A stretch of 64,000 nucleotides of DNA from Massilia putida (GTDB lineage Bacteria; Pseudomonadota; Gammaproteobacteria; Burkholderiales; Burkholderiaceae_D), in NCBI RefSeq assembly GCF_001941825.1, contig NZ_CP019038.1, positions 806,001-870,000 of the forward strand, given 5' to 3'. Positions 45,499 through 53,946 of this stretch are shown one piece after another. The translations under genes were made by a program, and so were the position numbers. The notes under the pieces are model-generated. The model saw only the letters and a list, made by a program, of their open reading frames with translations. It made no database searches and was not told the origin of the DNA. Each line of letters begins with the position of its first letter. Position 1 is the stretch's first letter.

Positions 45499-46794
45499 TC
45501 AGACAATCCCGCTGCCGCTCGCCCCGGCCTTGGCCGGCCGGGCGCTGGCAACACGATCACGATACCCGCTCGCCCGATAGCACGCCACCGGATCCGCCGC
45601 GCCGCCCGCACGCACGCGCGCCATCGCGAGGATGGGCGACACGTCCGTCCGGAACGCCGCCTTGAGCGCCTGGGCCGACTGCAGCGCGTCGTTCGCTTCC
45701 TGCAGCGCCGCCAGCTGCGCGCGGTTGACGAGCGCCGCCTGTACGTACGCGCGCTGCACTTCGACCGCGCTGTTCATCAGGCTCTCGATCGGATCGGTCA
45801 CGTTGTGCGACTGGTCCAGCATGTACGCCGGCGCGAACGACGGGCCCTCGCGCAGCGCCGCGTCGGCCAGTTCGTTGAAGACCAGGAACAGCTGGAACGG
45901 ATTGATCGAACCGGAATCCAGGTCGTCGTCGCCGTATTTGCTGTCGTTGAAGTGGAAGCCGCCCAGCTTGCCGAACTGCGCGAGGCGAGCGACGATCATC
46001 TCGATGTTCGTGTTCGGCGCATGGTGGCCCAGGTCGACGAGGCATTTCGCCTTCGGGCCAAGTTCGGTGGCGCACGCGAAGCTGGTGCCCCAGTCGGCGA
46101 TGGTGGTCGCGTAGAACGCCGGCTCGAACAGCTTGTGTTCGATGAAGACGCTCCAGTCGTCCGGCAGCGCGGCGTAGATGCTGCGCATGCTCTCCAGGTA
46201 GCGCTCCAGCGCGCCGCGCAGATTGTGCTGGCCGGGGAAGTTGGCGCCGTCGCCGACCCACACCGTCAGCGCCTTCGACCCGAGCTCGCGGCCCAGTTCG
46301 ATGCAATCGATGTTGTGCGCGACGGCCTGCGCGCGCGTCGCCGCGCTATTGGCCGTCAGGCTGCCGTATTTATACGTGTGTTCCTGGCCCTGCTGGTCCT
46401 GGAAGGTGTTCGAGTTGACGGCATCGAACGCGAGGCCCAGCGCATCGGCGTGCTGGCGCAGCTCCTTCGCATCGGTGGGCCGGTCCCACGGGAAGTGCGG
46501 CGACACGGCCGGCGTCGCGCGCGTGAGCTGGTTGATCACGCCGCAGTCGTCGAGCTTTTCGAACACGTTGCGCGGCTCGCCGCGGCCCGGGAAGCGCGCG
46601 AAGCGGGTGCCGCCCGTGCCCACGCCCCAGCTGGGCACGGCCACGGCGAAGCGCTGCGCGAGCGCCGTCAAGTCTTCGATATCGCGGCCGCGGCGCGCCA
46701 GCATGCCGCCTAACGCGTCATAGTCGGCCTGCAGCTGGGATGCGGTCTTGGCGTTGTGGTCGGCCACAAATCCGGCATCGATAAGGGTCGTCAT
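45499..46794 (-). CDS. rhaI: L-rhamnose isomerase (RhaI type)
   Basis: A 431-residue TIM-barrel isomerase that converts L-rhamnose to L-rhamnulose. Of the Pseudomonas/Rhizobium RhaI type rather than E. coli RhaA. Key segments: AVAVPSWGVGTGGTRFARFP, TYKYGSLTANSAATRAQAVA, VWVGDGANFPGQ, IEHKLFEPAFY (metal-binding Glu), CLVDLGHHAPN and FNDSKYGDDDLDSGS (metal-binding Asp/His). Lies 60 bases downstream of rhaD on the same strand and completes the isomerase-aldolase pair. Confidence 0.95.
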   Translation of the reverse strand: MTTLIDAGFVADHNAKTASQLQADYDALGGMLARRGRDIEDLTALAQRFAVAVPSWGVGTGGTRFARFPGRGEPRNVFEKLDDCGVINQLTRATPAVSPHFPWDRPTDAKELRQHADALGLAFDAVNSNTFQDQQGQEHTYKYGSLTANSAATRAQAVAHNIDCIELGRELGSKALTVWVGDGANFPGQHNLRGALERYLESMRSIYAALPDDWSVFIEHKLFEPAFYATTIADWGTSFACATELGPKAKCLVDLGHHAPNTNIEMIVARLAQFGKLGGFHFNDSKYGDDDLDSGSINPFQLFLVFNELADAALREGPSFAPAYMLDQSHNVTDPIESLMNSAVEVQRAYVQAALVNRAQLAALQEANDALQSAQALKAAFRTDVSPILAMARVRAGGAADPVACYRASGYRDRVASARPAKAGASGSGIV

Positions 46795-46854
46795 TCCTGT
46801 CTCCTGGTCGTCGGCGGCACCGCACGGCGGGGCCGCTCATATTCTGGGTTTGAA

Positions 46855-48975
46855 TTATCGCGTGAAAGCGGCCGCGTTGCCCGCATCGACGTTCAGCACG
46901 TTGCCCGTGCTCTTGCCGGATTTTTCGCTGGCGAAGAAGTACACGGCTTCCGCGATATCTTCCGGGAACACGCTCTTCTTCAGCATGCTGCGCTTGCGGT
47001 AGAACTCCTCGACGTCGTCGGCGTCGATCTTGTTCGATGCGGCGCGCTCTTCCTTCCACTTGCCGTCCCAGATGCGCGAGCCGCGGATGACGGCGTCCGG
47101 GTTGACGACGTTGACGCGGATGCCGTGCTCCGCGCCTTCCAGCGCGATGCAGCGGGCCAGGTGGATCTCGGCCGCCTTCGCCGTGCAATAGGCCGACGCG
47201 CCGCTTGAGGCCACGAGGCCGTTCTTGCTGCCGACGAAGATCATGCTGCCGCCCAGCTTTTGCCGCTTCATGATCTGGAACGCGTCGCGCGAGACGAGGA
47301 AGTAGCCGGTGACGAGGATGTCCTGGTTGCGCTTCCAGACCTCCAGCGACGTTTCGTCCAGCGGCGCGGCCGACGCGATACCCGCGTTGGACACGAGCAG
47401 GTCCACGCCGCCGAAGCGCAACGCGGTGGCGGACAGGATGCCCCCCACGTCGTCCTCGATCGTGATGTTCGCCTGCACGGCCGCCACGTTGTCCTTGCCC
47501 GCGGCCTTGACGAGATTCTGCCTGGCGCCTTCCAGCGCTTCGGCATCGATATCGGTCAGCATCACGCACGCGCCTTCCTGCAGCAGCTGGCGCGCCACGG
47601 CCTGGCCGATGCCGCCGGCGCCGCCCGTGACGACGGCGATGCGGCCCGCGAGGCTTTTCGGCTTCGGCATGCGCTGCAGCTTCGCTTCTTCCAGCAGCCA
47701 GTATTCGATGTCGAACGCTTCCTGTTCCGGCAGGCCGACGTATTCGTCGACGCCGTTCGCGCCGCGCATCACGTTGATCGCGTTGACGTAGAACTCGCCG
47801 GCGATGCGCGCCGTCGCCTTGTCCTTCGCGAACGACAGCATGCCCACGCCCGGGATCAGGTAGATGATCGGGTTGGCATCGCGGATCGCCGGCGACGTGT
47901 CGCGCTTGCAGCGCTCGTAATACGCGGTGTAGTCGGCGCGGTAATCGCTCAGGGCCTGATCGAGACCGCTCACCAACTGATCGAACGCGCGATCGGCATC
48001 GGGGGCGGCGGAGTCGAAATCGAGCACCAGCGGGCGGATCTTCGTGCGCAGGAAGTGGTCCGGGCACGAGGTGCCCAGCGCGGCCAACGGCGCGAGGTCG
48101 GCGCTGCACACGAATTCCAGCACGGCGTCGGAATCGTCGAAGTGACCGAGCTTGTATTCCTGCTGGCTGATCTTCCCGCGCAGCAGCGGCATCAGGCGGG
48201 CGGCGAGGGCCGCGCGCGCATCCGCCGGCAGCGGATCGGCGACCCGGCCGCCGAACACGGGCTGCCTGACGTTCGCGGCCAGCCATTCCTCGGCGCGCTT
48301 GATCATCGCCAGCGTCGTCTCGTAGCACGACCTGGCCGTGTCGCCCCAGGTGAACAGGCCGTGGCCTTCCAGGATGATGCCCTTCAGCTGCGGCTGTTCC
48401 TGCGACAGCTTTTCCAGTTTCAGACCGAGGTCGTAGCCGGGACGCTGCCACGGCAGCCACCCCAGCTCGCCCTCGAAGATTTTCTCGGTCAGCGCGCGGC
48501 TGTTCTTGCACGCGGCGATCGCGATGACCGCATCCGGGTGCATGTGGTCGACGTGTTTACGGGCGATATAGGCATGCAGCGGCGTGTCGATCGACGCGGC
48601 GCGCGGGTTCAGGTTGAACGTGCAGTGCGGCAGGTAGCCGACCATCTCGTCCTCGTGTTCCAGGCCGCGGTAGCGGGCTTTCAGGGCCTGCAGCTTGTCC
48701 ATGTACAGCGTCGAGAAGCCATCCAGCTTGATGGAACCCAGGTCGCCGCCCGAGCCCTTCACCCACAGCACCTCGACCTGTTCGCCGCTGAGCGGATCCG
48801 TCATCGCGACCTTGGCCGACGTGTTGCCACCGCCGAAGTTCGTGATGCGCAGGTCGGAACCGAGCAGATTGGAACGGTACAGCAGCAGTTCCGGCTCGCT
48901 CAGCGTGGCGGCGTGCTGGTCGTCCCAGCGCGACGTGATCGGTTCCTTGTGCTTCGTGTCGCTCGTTGCGCCCAT
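46855..48975 (-). CDS. rhaD: Bifunctional rhamnulose-1-phosphate aldolase / lactaldehyde dehydrogenase
   Basis: A 706-residue fusion. Residues ~20-420 are a class II aldolase/adducin domain (FGGGNTSAKVAM, zinc histidines in HCTFNLN, HVDHMHPDAVIAIAA and EGHGLFTWGDT) that splits L-rhamnulose-1-phosphate to DHAP and L-lactaldehyde. From about 440 an SDR domain (IAVVTGGAGGIGQAVARQLL, LVSNAGIASAAP, YCTAKAAEIHLAR) oxidises lactaldehyde. This fused form is known from Rhizobium RhaD and Bacillus. GGAG lies 8 bases before the ATG. It is the first leftward gene from the divergent rha promoter region. Confidence 0.93.
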   Translation of the reverse strand: MGATSDTKHKEPITSRWDDQHAATLSEPELLLYRSNLLGSDLRITNFGGGNTSAKVAMTDPLSGEQVEVLWVKGSGGDLGSIKLDGFSTLYMDKLQALKARYRGLEHEDEMVGYLPHCTFNLNPRAASIDTPLHAYIARKHVDHMHPDAVIAIAACKNSRALTEKIFEGELGWLPWQRPGYDLGLKLEKLSQEQPQLKGIILEGHGLFTWGDTARSCYETTLAMIKRAEEWLAANVRQPVFGGRVADPLPADARAALAARLMPLLRGKISQQEYKLGHFDDSDAVLEFVCSADLAPLAALGTSCPDHFLRTKIRPLVLDFDSAAPDADRAFDQLVSGLDQALSDYRADYTAYYERCKRDTSPAIRDANPIIYLIPGVGMLSFAKDKATARIAGEFYVNAINVMRGANGVDEYVGLPEQEAFDIEYWLLEEAKLQRMPKPKSLAGRIAVVTGGAGGIGQAVARQLLQEGACVMLTDIDAEALEGARQNLVKAAGKDNVAAVQANITIEDDVGGILSATALRFGGVDLLVSNAGIASAAPLDETSLEVWKRNQDILVTGYFLVSRDAFQIMKRQKLGGSMIFVGSKNGLVASSGASAYCTAKAAEIHLARCIALEGAEHGIRVNVVNPDAVIRGSRIWDGKWKEERAASNKIDADDVEEFYRKRSMLKKSVFPEDIAEAVYFFASEKSGKSTGNVLNVDAGNAAAFTR

Positions 48976-49075
48976 TCAAAAATCTCCATGTATATGCGTT
49001 GTCTGTCGTCGCTCGACGGCGATCCCGTCTTCTTCACCCGCCCCGTAACGACGTACGGTCGCGGCATCCGGGCAC

Positions 49076-49105
49076 AGTAGAATTCAGCGGGCCAAGCAGT
49101 GTCAA
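49076..49105 (-). promoter_or_regulatory. Leftward promoter for rhaD
   Basis: On the minus strand TTGACA (49105-49100) is a perfect -35 box; TCTACT (49081-49076) lies 18 bases on. The rhaD start is about 100 bases downstream. Prediction only. Confidence 0.5.
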
Positions 49106-49156
49106 CGCGGAATCGATCAACATCGTGAGCAAGAACGATTTAATCATCCGGTTGAT

Positions 49157-49172
49157 CGAAACGCGCGTTTCG
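49157..49172. promoter_or_regulatory. Perfect 16-bp palindrome in the rha control region
   Basis: CGAAACGCGCGTTTCG is fully self-complementary and lies midway between the two divergent promoters. It may bind RhaR or another sugar regulator. Confidence 0.5.
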
Positions 49173-49193
49173 CGCCGTTCCGGCGGCCAAATA

Positions 49194-49207
49194 ATCAATT
49201 GTTTGAT
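49194..49207. promoter_or_regulatory. Palindromic operator candidate next to the rhaR promoter
   Basis: ATCAATTGTTTGAT has 5-bp inverted arms around TTGT and ends 10 bases before the -35 box of the rhaR promoter. This placing fits a DeoR-type repressor site. Confidence 0.5.
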
Positions 49208-49217
49208 CATTTAACGA

Positions 49218-49246
49218 TTGACGGCCTTTCGACTCCTCATTACTCT
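49218..49246 (+). promoter_or_regulatory. Rightward promoter for rhaR
   Basis: TTGACG (49218-49223) and TACTCT (49241-49246) with exactly 17 bases between. Five of six positions match in the -35 and four of six in the -10. rhaR starts 121 bases further on. Confidence 0.6.
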
Positions 49247-49367
49247 TTTTCCCAGACAACGCGACCTCTGCGTCGACGCTGTCCCGCCGAATCACAAAAA
49301 CAGACCGGACATCGCAACACCCTCGCAACGGGTCGTTCGACGTCCGGGACGGCAACAGGAGGAGACA

Positions 49368-50270
49368 ATGGTGAATCACAAACGCCGCAAGCGTTTGCTG
49401 AAACTGCTCGCCGAGCACCAGACGGCGACGGTCCAGCAGCTCGTCGAATGGCTCAATGCGTCCCCGGCGACGGTCCGGCGCGACATCAGCTGGCTCGCAG
49501 CCCGCAACCTGCTCACCCGCACCCGCGGCGGCGCGGAGAACCTGCTGCCCAAGAAGCGCCAGTTCCCGCTGTCGAGCGAAACGTTCCAGAACAATATCCA
49601 GTGTTACGCGGCGCGCAAGCGGGCCATCGCGCGGCACGCGGCCGGCATGTGCACGGACGGCGAAACGATCATCATCAACGGCGGCACGACGACGTTCATG
49701 ATGGCCGAATTCCTGGCCGATAAGCACCTCAAGATCCTGACCAATTCCTTCCTGATGGCCGAGCGCCTGCTCGTCTCCAGCGAGAACGAGATCATCGTCC
49801 CCGGCGGGAAGGTCTACCGCGAGCAGAACGTGATCCTCTCGCCGTTCGACAACGACATCACCCAGCACCACTACGCCGGCAAGATGTTCATGAGCGTCTA
49901 CGGCCTGTCGCTGCTCGGCCTGATGGAAGCGGACCCGCTGCTGATCCAGGCCGAGAAGCGCCTGATCAGCCAGGCCGAGGAACTGATCGTCCTGGCCGAC
50001 AGTTCCAAGTTCGCGCGCAAGGCGGGCCTGATCCTGTGCGGCCTCGATCGCGTCTCCACCGTCATCACGGACACGGGCGCCTCCGACAAGGCCGTGCAGA
50101 CGCTCGAGCAATACGGCGTCAAGGTCGTCACCGTCGAACCGGACGAAGTGGCACCGAACGTCGGTGCGCCTTTTTTTAATCCGCAGTTCGACCTGCAGTC
50201 CGCCGCGCTGTTCCACCTGGACGCGCAGCTCGATCCGCGGCTGGATTCGCAACTGGAGGCAGCGCATTGA
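49368..50270 (+). CDS. rhaR: DeoR family rhamnose regulator
   Basis: A 300-residue regulator. Residues 1-57 are the DeoR winged helix (ATVQQLVEWLNASPATVRRD, then LLTRTRGGAE). The rest is the sugar-phosphate-sensing domain, with INGGTTTFMMAEFL, ERLLVSSENEIIVPGG and EELIVLADSSKFARKAGL. It is the RhaR of Rhizobium-type rha operons by position and family. AGGAGGAGA lies just before the ATG; upstream in-frame sequence is the control region. Its stop overlaps the TTG start of rhaS. It probably represses both divergent promoters until a rhamnose metabolite binds. Confidence 0.88.
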   Translation: MVNHKRRKRLLKLLAEHQTATVQQLVEWLNASPATVRRDISWLAARNLLTRTRGGAENLLPKKRQFPLSSETFQNNIQCYAARKRAIARHAAGMCTDGETIIINGGTTTFMMAEFLADKHLKILTNSFLMAERLLVSSENEIIVPGGKVYREQNVILSPFDNDITQHHYAGKMFMSVYGLSLLGLMEADPLLIQAEKRLISQAEELIVLADSSKFARKAGLILCGLDRVSTVITDTGASDKAVQTLEQYGVKVVTVEPDEVAPNVGAPFFNPQFDLQSAALFHLDAQLDPRLDSQLEAAH

Positions 50271-51274
50271 AAGCCAAACACCTGTTACTCGCGCTGGCGG
50301 CCGTCGGCATCGTGGCCGGCACGGCCGGCTGCGGGCAGAAGAAGCCTGAAAAGACGCGCATCGCGATGGTCGTGAAAAACCTCGGCAACGGCTTCTTCGA
50401 CGCGGCCCACACGGGCGCCGACGAAGCCGCGAAGCAGCTCGGCGACGTCGAAGTGATCTATACGGGTCCGACGACGCCCAGCGCCGAAGGCCAGATCGAG
50501 ATCATCAACTCGCTGATCAGCCAGAAGGTGGACGCCATCGTCATCTCCGCCAACGATCCGAACGCGCTGGTGCCGATCGCGAAGAAGGCCATGCAGCGCG
50601 GGATCAAGGTCGTCTCGTTCGACAGTGGCATCGCGCCCGAGGGCCGCCAGATGCAGCTCAATCCGTCGAACGCGGAACTGATCGGCGAAAAGCAGATCCA
50701 GATGGCGGCCGACGAGATCGGGGGCGCGGGCGAGGTCGCGATCCTGTCCGCGTCGGCACAGGCCACGAACCAGAACATCTGGATCGGCGTGATGAAGAAG
50801 GTGCTGGCCAAGCCGGAATATTCGAAGATCAAGCTGGTCGCCACCGTGTACGGCGACGACCAGTCGGACAAAAGCTACCGCGAGGCGATCGGCCTGCTGC
50901 GCAGCCATCCGGACCTCAAGGCGATCATCGCCCCGACGACGGTGGGCATCGTCGCCGCCAGCAAGGCCGTCTCCGACGAGCACCTGGTCGGCAAGGTCCA
51001 CGTGACGGGCCTCGGCCTGCCGTCCGAAATGGCCGGCCACGTGAAGAGCGGCGCCGTGAAGGAATTCGCGATCTGGAACCCGATCGACCTGGGCTACGCG
51101 GCCACGTACGCGGCCGACCAGTTCGTGAAGGGCAAGGCCGAGGCGAAGCCGGGCGCCAGCGTGTCCGTGGGGCGCCTGGGGAACGTGACGCTCGATGCGA
51201 ATCGCGAAGCGGCGCTCGGGCCGCCGTTCACGTACGACGCCGGGAACGTGGACAAGTTCGCGAAGTTGTTCTAA
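50267..51274 (+). CDS. rhaS: Rhamnose ABC transporter, substrate-binding lipoprotein
   Basis: A 335-residue periplasmic binding protein of the ribose/rhamnose class, with signal and lipobox (TAGC, Cys22). RIAMVVKNLGNGFFDAAHTG, EIINSLISQKVDAIVISAND and IIAPTTVGIVAASKAV are typical. TTG at 50267 is the start: GGAGG lies 7 bases upstream, and the codon overlaps the rhaR stop as TTGA. It captures rhamnose for RhaT-RhaP-RhaQ. A REP-like element follows before rhaT, so RhaS may be made in excess of the membrane subunits. Confidence 0.92.
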   Translation: MKAKHLLLALAAVGIVAGTAGCGQKKPEKTRIAMVVKNLGNGFFDAAHTGADEAAKQLGDVEVIYTGPTTPSAEGQIEIINSLISQKVDAIVISANDPNALVPIAKKAMQRGIKVVSFDSGIAPEGRQMQLNPSNAELIGEKQIQMAADEIGGAGEVAILSASAQATNQNIWIGVMKKVLAKPEYSKIKLVATVYGDDQSDKSYREAIGLLRSHPDLKAIIAPTTVGIVAASKAVSDEHLVGKVHVTGLGLPSEMAGHVKSGAVKEFAIWNPIDLGYAATYAADQFVKGKAEAKPGASVSVGRLGNVTLDANREAALGPPFTYDAGNVDKFAKLF

Positions 51275-51289
51275 GCCGTTACCTTTCGA

Positions 51290-51371
51290 CGTCGTTCCCG
51301 CGAAAAGGGAGGTCCATACTGAGCGGCCAGAGTCGACTCAGCATGGATTCCCGCATGCGCGGGAATGACGG
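51290..51371. repeat. REP-like palindromic element (copy 5)
   Basis: Outer arms GTCGTTCCCGCG and CGCGGGAATGACGG; inner arms TCCATACTGAG and CTCAGCATGGA, nearly the same as copy 1. It lies in the rhaS-rhaT gap and even supplies an in-frame ATG (51365) that is probably not the rhaT start. Similar elements between binding-protein and permease genes often stabilise the upstream mRNA. Confidence 0.8.
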
Positions 51372-51400
51372 TGCTTATGCTAACTAGTCAGCAAGACCCT

Positions 51401-52951
51401 ATGCCAGCCACTCAACACCAACGCCCGCAAGCGCACGCCACCCCGGTCCTGCAACTGACCGGCATCAGCAAACGCTTCAACGGCATCCATGCCCTGAACG
51501 ACGTGAACATCACGATCCGTGCCGGCGAATGCATGGCCCTGATCGGCGAGAACGGCGCCGGCAAGTCCACGCTCGTGAAGACCCTGACCGGCATCTACCG
51601 CCCGGATGCCGGCATCATGGCGCTGGACGGCCGTCCCGTCACGTTCGCGAGCCCGCAGGAAGCGATGGCCGCCGGGATCACGGCCGTGCACCAGGAGACC
51701 GTGATGTTCGACGAACTGTCGGTGGCCGAAAACATCTACGTCGGCCGCCAGCCCGTGCGTGCGGGCCGCATCGACTGGGCGCGGATCGAGCGCGAGGCGG
51801 AAGCCCTGTTCGCGCGCCTGGAAGTCGCGCTGCCCGTCAAGGCGCGCGTGAAAGACCTGTCGGTGGCCCAGCGCCACTTCGTCGAGATCGCCCGCGCCCT
51901 CGCCCAGGATGCCCGCGTCGTCATCATGGACGAACCGACGGCCGCGCTGTCGCAGCGCGAGATCCGCGAACTGTACCGCATCATCGGACAGCTGAAGGCC
52001 ACCGGCACGGCCGTCATCTTCATCTCGCACAAATTCGACGAGATCTTCGAAGTGGCCGACCGCTACACGGTGCTGCGCGACGGCCAGTTCGTCGCAAAAG
52101 GCCGCCTGGCCGACATCACCGAGCAGGAACTGGTCGCGCTGATGGTCGGCCGCGCCGTGCACCAGGCCTATCCGAAACCGGATGCCGAGATCGGCGAGCC
52201 GCTGCTCGTCGTGCAAAACCTGTCGCACCCCACCGAGTTCGACGACGTCAGTTTCACCTTGCGCCGCGGCGAGATCCTCGGCTTCTACGGCCTGGTCGGC
52301 GCCGGCCGCTCGGAAGTGATGCAGGCCCTGTTCGGCCTGACGTCCCAGCTGAGCGGCTGCGTCACGCTCGACGGCAAGCCGGTGATGGCGCGCTCGCCCG
52401 GCGAAGCGATCGGCCTCGGCATCGCCTACGTGCCGGAAGACCGCCAGCACCACGGCGCGCACCTCACGATGCCGATCCAACAGAACATCACACTGCCCAT
52501 CCTGTCGCGCTTCGGCTTCTTCCTGCGCGGCCGGCGCAGCCAGGAGACCGCCATCGCCCGCCATTTCGCGGAACAGCTCGAACTGAAGGCGAGCCACCTC
52601 ACGCAGCACGTGGCCGAGCTCTCGGGCGGCAACCAGCAGAAGGTCGTCCTCGGCAAATGGCTCGCCACGGATCCGAAAGTGATCATCCTCGACGAACCGA
52701 CGAAGGGCATCGACATCGGCTCGAAGGCGGCCGTGCACCGCTTCATCGGCCAGCTCGTGGCGCGCGGCCTGTCCGTGATCCTCGTCTCGTCCGAGCTGCC
52801 GGAAGTGCTGGGGATGGCGGACCGCATCGTCGTCATGCACCACGGCCGCGTGCAGCGCGAATTCCTGCGCGAGGAAGCGACGCCGGAATCGGTGGTCGCC
52901 GCCGCATCCGGCCTCGCGCTCGATACCGTCACCGCGACGGAGGCCGCATGA
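51401..52951 (+). CDS. rhaT: Rhamnose ABC transporter, ATP-binding protein
   Basis: A ~516-residue dual ATPase of the RbsA/RhaT class. Domain 1 has Walker A GENGAGKST, signature LSVAQRHFVEIARAL and Walker B RVVIMDEPTAAL. Domain 2 has the degenerate first site GLVGAGRSEVM, signature LSGGNQQKVVLGKW and VIILDEPTKGID. The start is uncertain: ATGs at 51365, 51377 and 51401 are in frame and none has a strong ribosome-binding site; 51401 best fits the family N-terminus. It energises rhamnose import with RhaP and RhaQ. Confidence 0.9.
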   Translation: MPATQHQRPQAHATPVLQLTGISKRFNGIHALNDVNITIRAGECMALIGENGAGKSTLVKTLTGIYRPDAGIMALDGRPVTFASPQEAMAAGITAVHQETVMFDELSVAENIYVGRQPVRAGRIDWARIEREAEALFARLEVALPVKARVKDLSVAQRHFVEIARALAQDARVVIMDEPTAALSQREIRELYRIIGQLKATGTAVIFISHKFDEIFEVADRYTVLRDGQFVAKGRLADITEQELVALMVGRAVHQAYPKPDAEIGEPLLVVQNLSHPTEFDDVSFTLRRGEILGFYGLVGAGRSEVMQALFGLTSQLSGCVTLDGKPVMARSPGEAIGLGIAYVPEDRQHHGAHLTMPIQQNITLPILSRFGFFLRGRRSQETAIARHFAEQLELKASHLTQHVAELSGGNQQKVVLGKWLATDPKVIILDEPTKGIDIGSKAAVHRFIGQLVARGLSVILVSSELPEVLGMADRIVVMHHGRVQREFLREEATPESVVAAASGLALDTVTATEAA

Positions 52952-53946
52952 CTCTGTTCAAACAACGCGAACCGCTGCTGGCCGCGATGGTCGTCCTGCT
53001 GATCATGGCGGTCGGGCTCAAGGAACCCGCGTTCCTGTCCGCCGGCTCGCTGGCCAACGTCGTCACGGACAGTACCCTGCTCGTGATGCTGGCGCTGACG
53101 CAAATGCTCGTCATCGTGACGCGCGGCGTCGATCTGTCCGTCGCGTCGAACCTGGCGCTGTCGGGCATGGTCGCCGCGATGCTCGGCGCCAACGTGCCCG
53201 GCCTGCCGCTGCCGCTGATCGTGCTGACGGCCGTCGCCGTCGGCCTGCTGCTTGGCCTCGTCAACGGCTGGCTGATCGGGTACCTTGAACTGCCGCCCAT
53301 CGTCGTCACCCTGGGCACGATGAGCGTCTACCGCGGCGCCGTGTTCGTGCTGTCGGGCGGCGCGTGGGTGTCCGCACACCAGATGCCCGCGCCCTTCATC
53401 GCCTTCCCGCTCGAGCGCCTTCTGGGCCTGCCGCACCTCGTGTGGATCGCGGCCGCCACGCTGGCGCTCATGGCCTGGGTGGCGCGCGACACGCGCTTCG
53501 GACGCGACCTGTACGCCATCGGCAACGCCCCGCAATGCGCGGGCTATATCGGCATCGCCAGCCACAAGCGCCTGCTGTGGACGTACGCGCTGTCGGGCGC
53601 CGTCGCCGGCCTGTGCGGCTACCTGTGGGTCGCGCGCTATGCCGTCGCCTATACCGAGATCGCCTACGGCTTCGAGTTCACCGTGATCGCCGCGTGCGTG
53701 ATCGGCGGCGTGTCCATCGGCGGCGGCGTGGGCACGGTGCTCGGTGCCGCCTTGGGCGCCCTCTTCCTCACCGTGATCGGCAATGCGCTGCCCGTGCTGC
53801 AGGTGTCGCCGTTCTGGCAAAGCGCCCTCACCGGCCTCGTGATCCTCGTCGCCGTCCTGATCAACGCCCGCGGCACCGGCCGCCGCAGCCGCCAGATCCT
53901 GCCGCTGCACGGCCTCGACGCCAAACCTCACCGGAGCGCCGCGTGA
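52948..53946 (+). CDS. rhaP: Rhamnose ABC transporter, permease RhaP
   Basis: A 332-residue inner-membrane permease of the RbsC/RhaP class with about ten hydrophobic segments. LTQMLVIVTRGVDLSVASNL, ELPPIVVTLGTMSVYRGAVF and GVSIGGGVGTVLGAALGAL are the family signatures. The ATG overlaps the rhaT stop as ATGA. It pairs with RhaQ to form the rhamnose channel. Confidence 0.92.
   Translation: MTLFKQREPLLAAMVVLLIMAVGLKEPAFLSAGSLANVVTDSTLLVMLALTQMLVIVTRGVDLSVASNLALSGMVAAMLGANVPGLPLPLIVLTAVAVGLLLGLVNGWLIGYLELPPIVVTLGTMSVYRGAVFVLSGGAWVSAHQMPAPFIAFPLERLLGLPHLVWIAAATLALMAWVARDTRFGRDLYAIGNAPQCAGYIGIASHKRLLWTYALSGAVAGLCGYLWVARYAVAYTEIAYGFEFTVIAACVIGGVSIGGGVGTVLGAALGALFLTVIGNALPVLQVSPFWQSALTGLVILVAVLINARGTGRRSRQILPLHGLDAKPHRSAA

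Larger units (their letters stand above)
48976..49367. promoter_or_regulatory. Divergent rhaD/rhaR control region
   Basis: 392 bases with no gene, AT-rich in the middle (49130-49250). It holds a leftward promoter for rhaD, a rightward promoter for rhaR and at least two palindromes between them. The repeated ATCA/TGAT half-sites (near 49112, 49143, 49153, 49194, 49203) suggest a multi-site DeoR-type operator for the RhaR protein encoded next to it. Confidence 0.6.

Noticed and set aside
47260..49080. 606-codon plus-strand frame opposite rhaD
   Set aside because: Shadow frame; the minus strand encodes a clear aldolase/dehydrogenase fusion.
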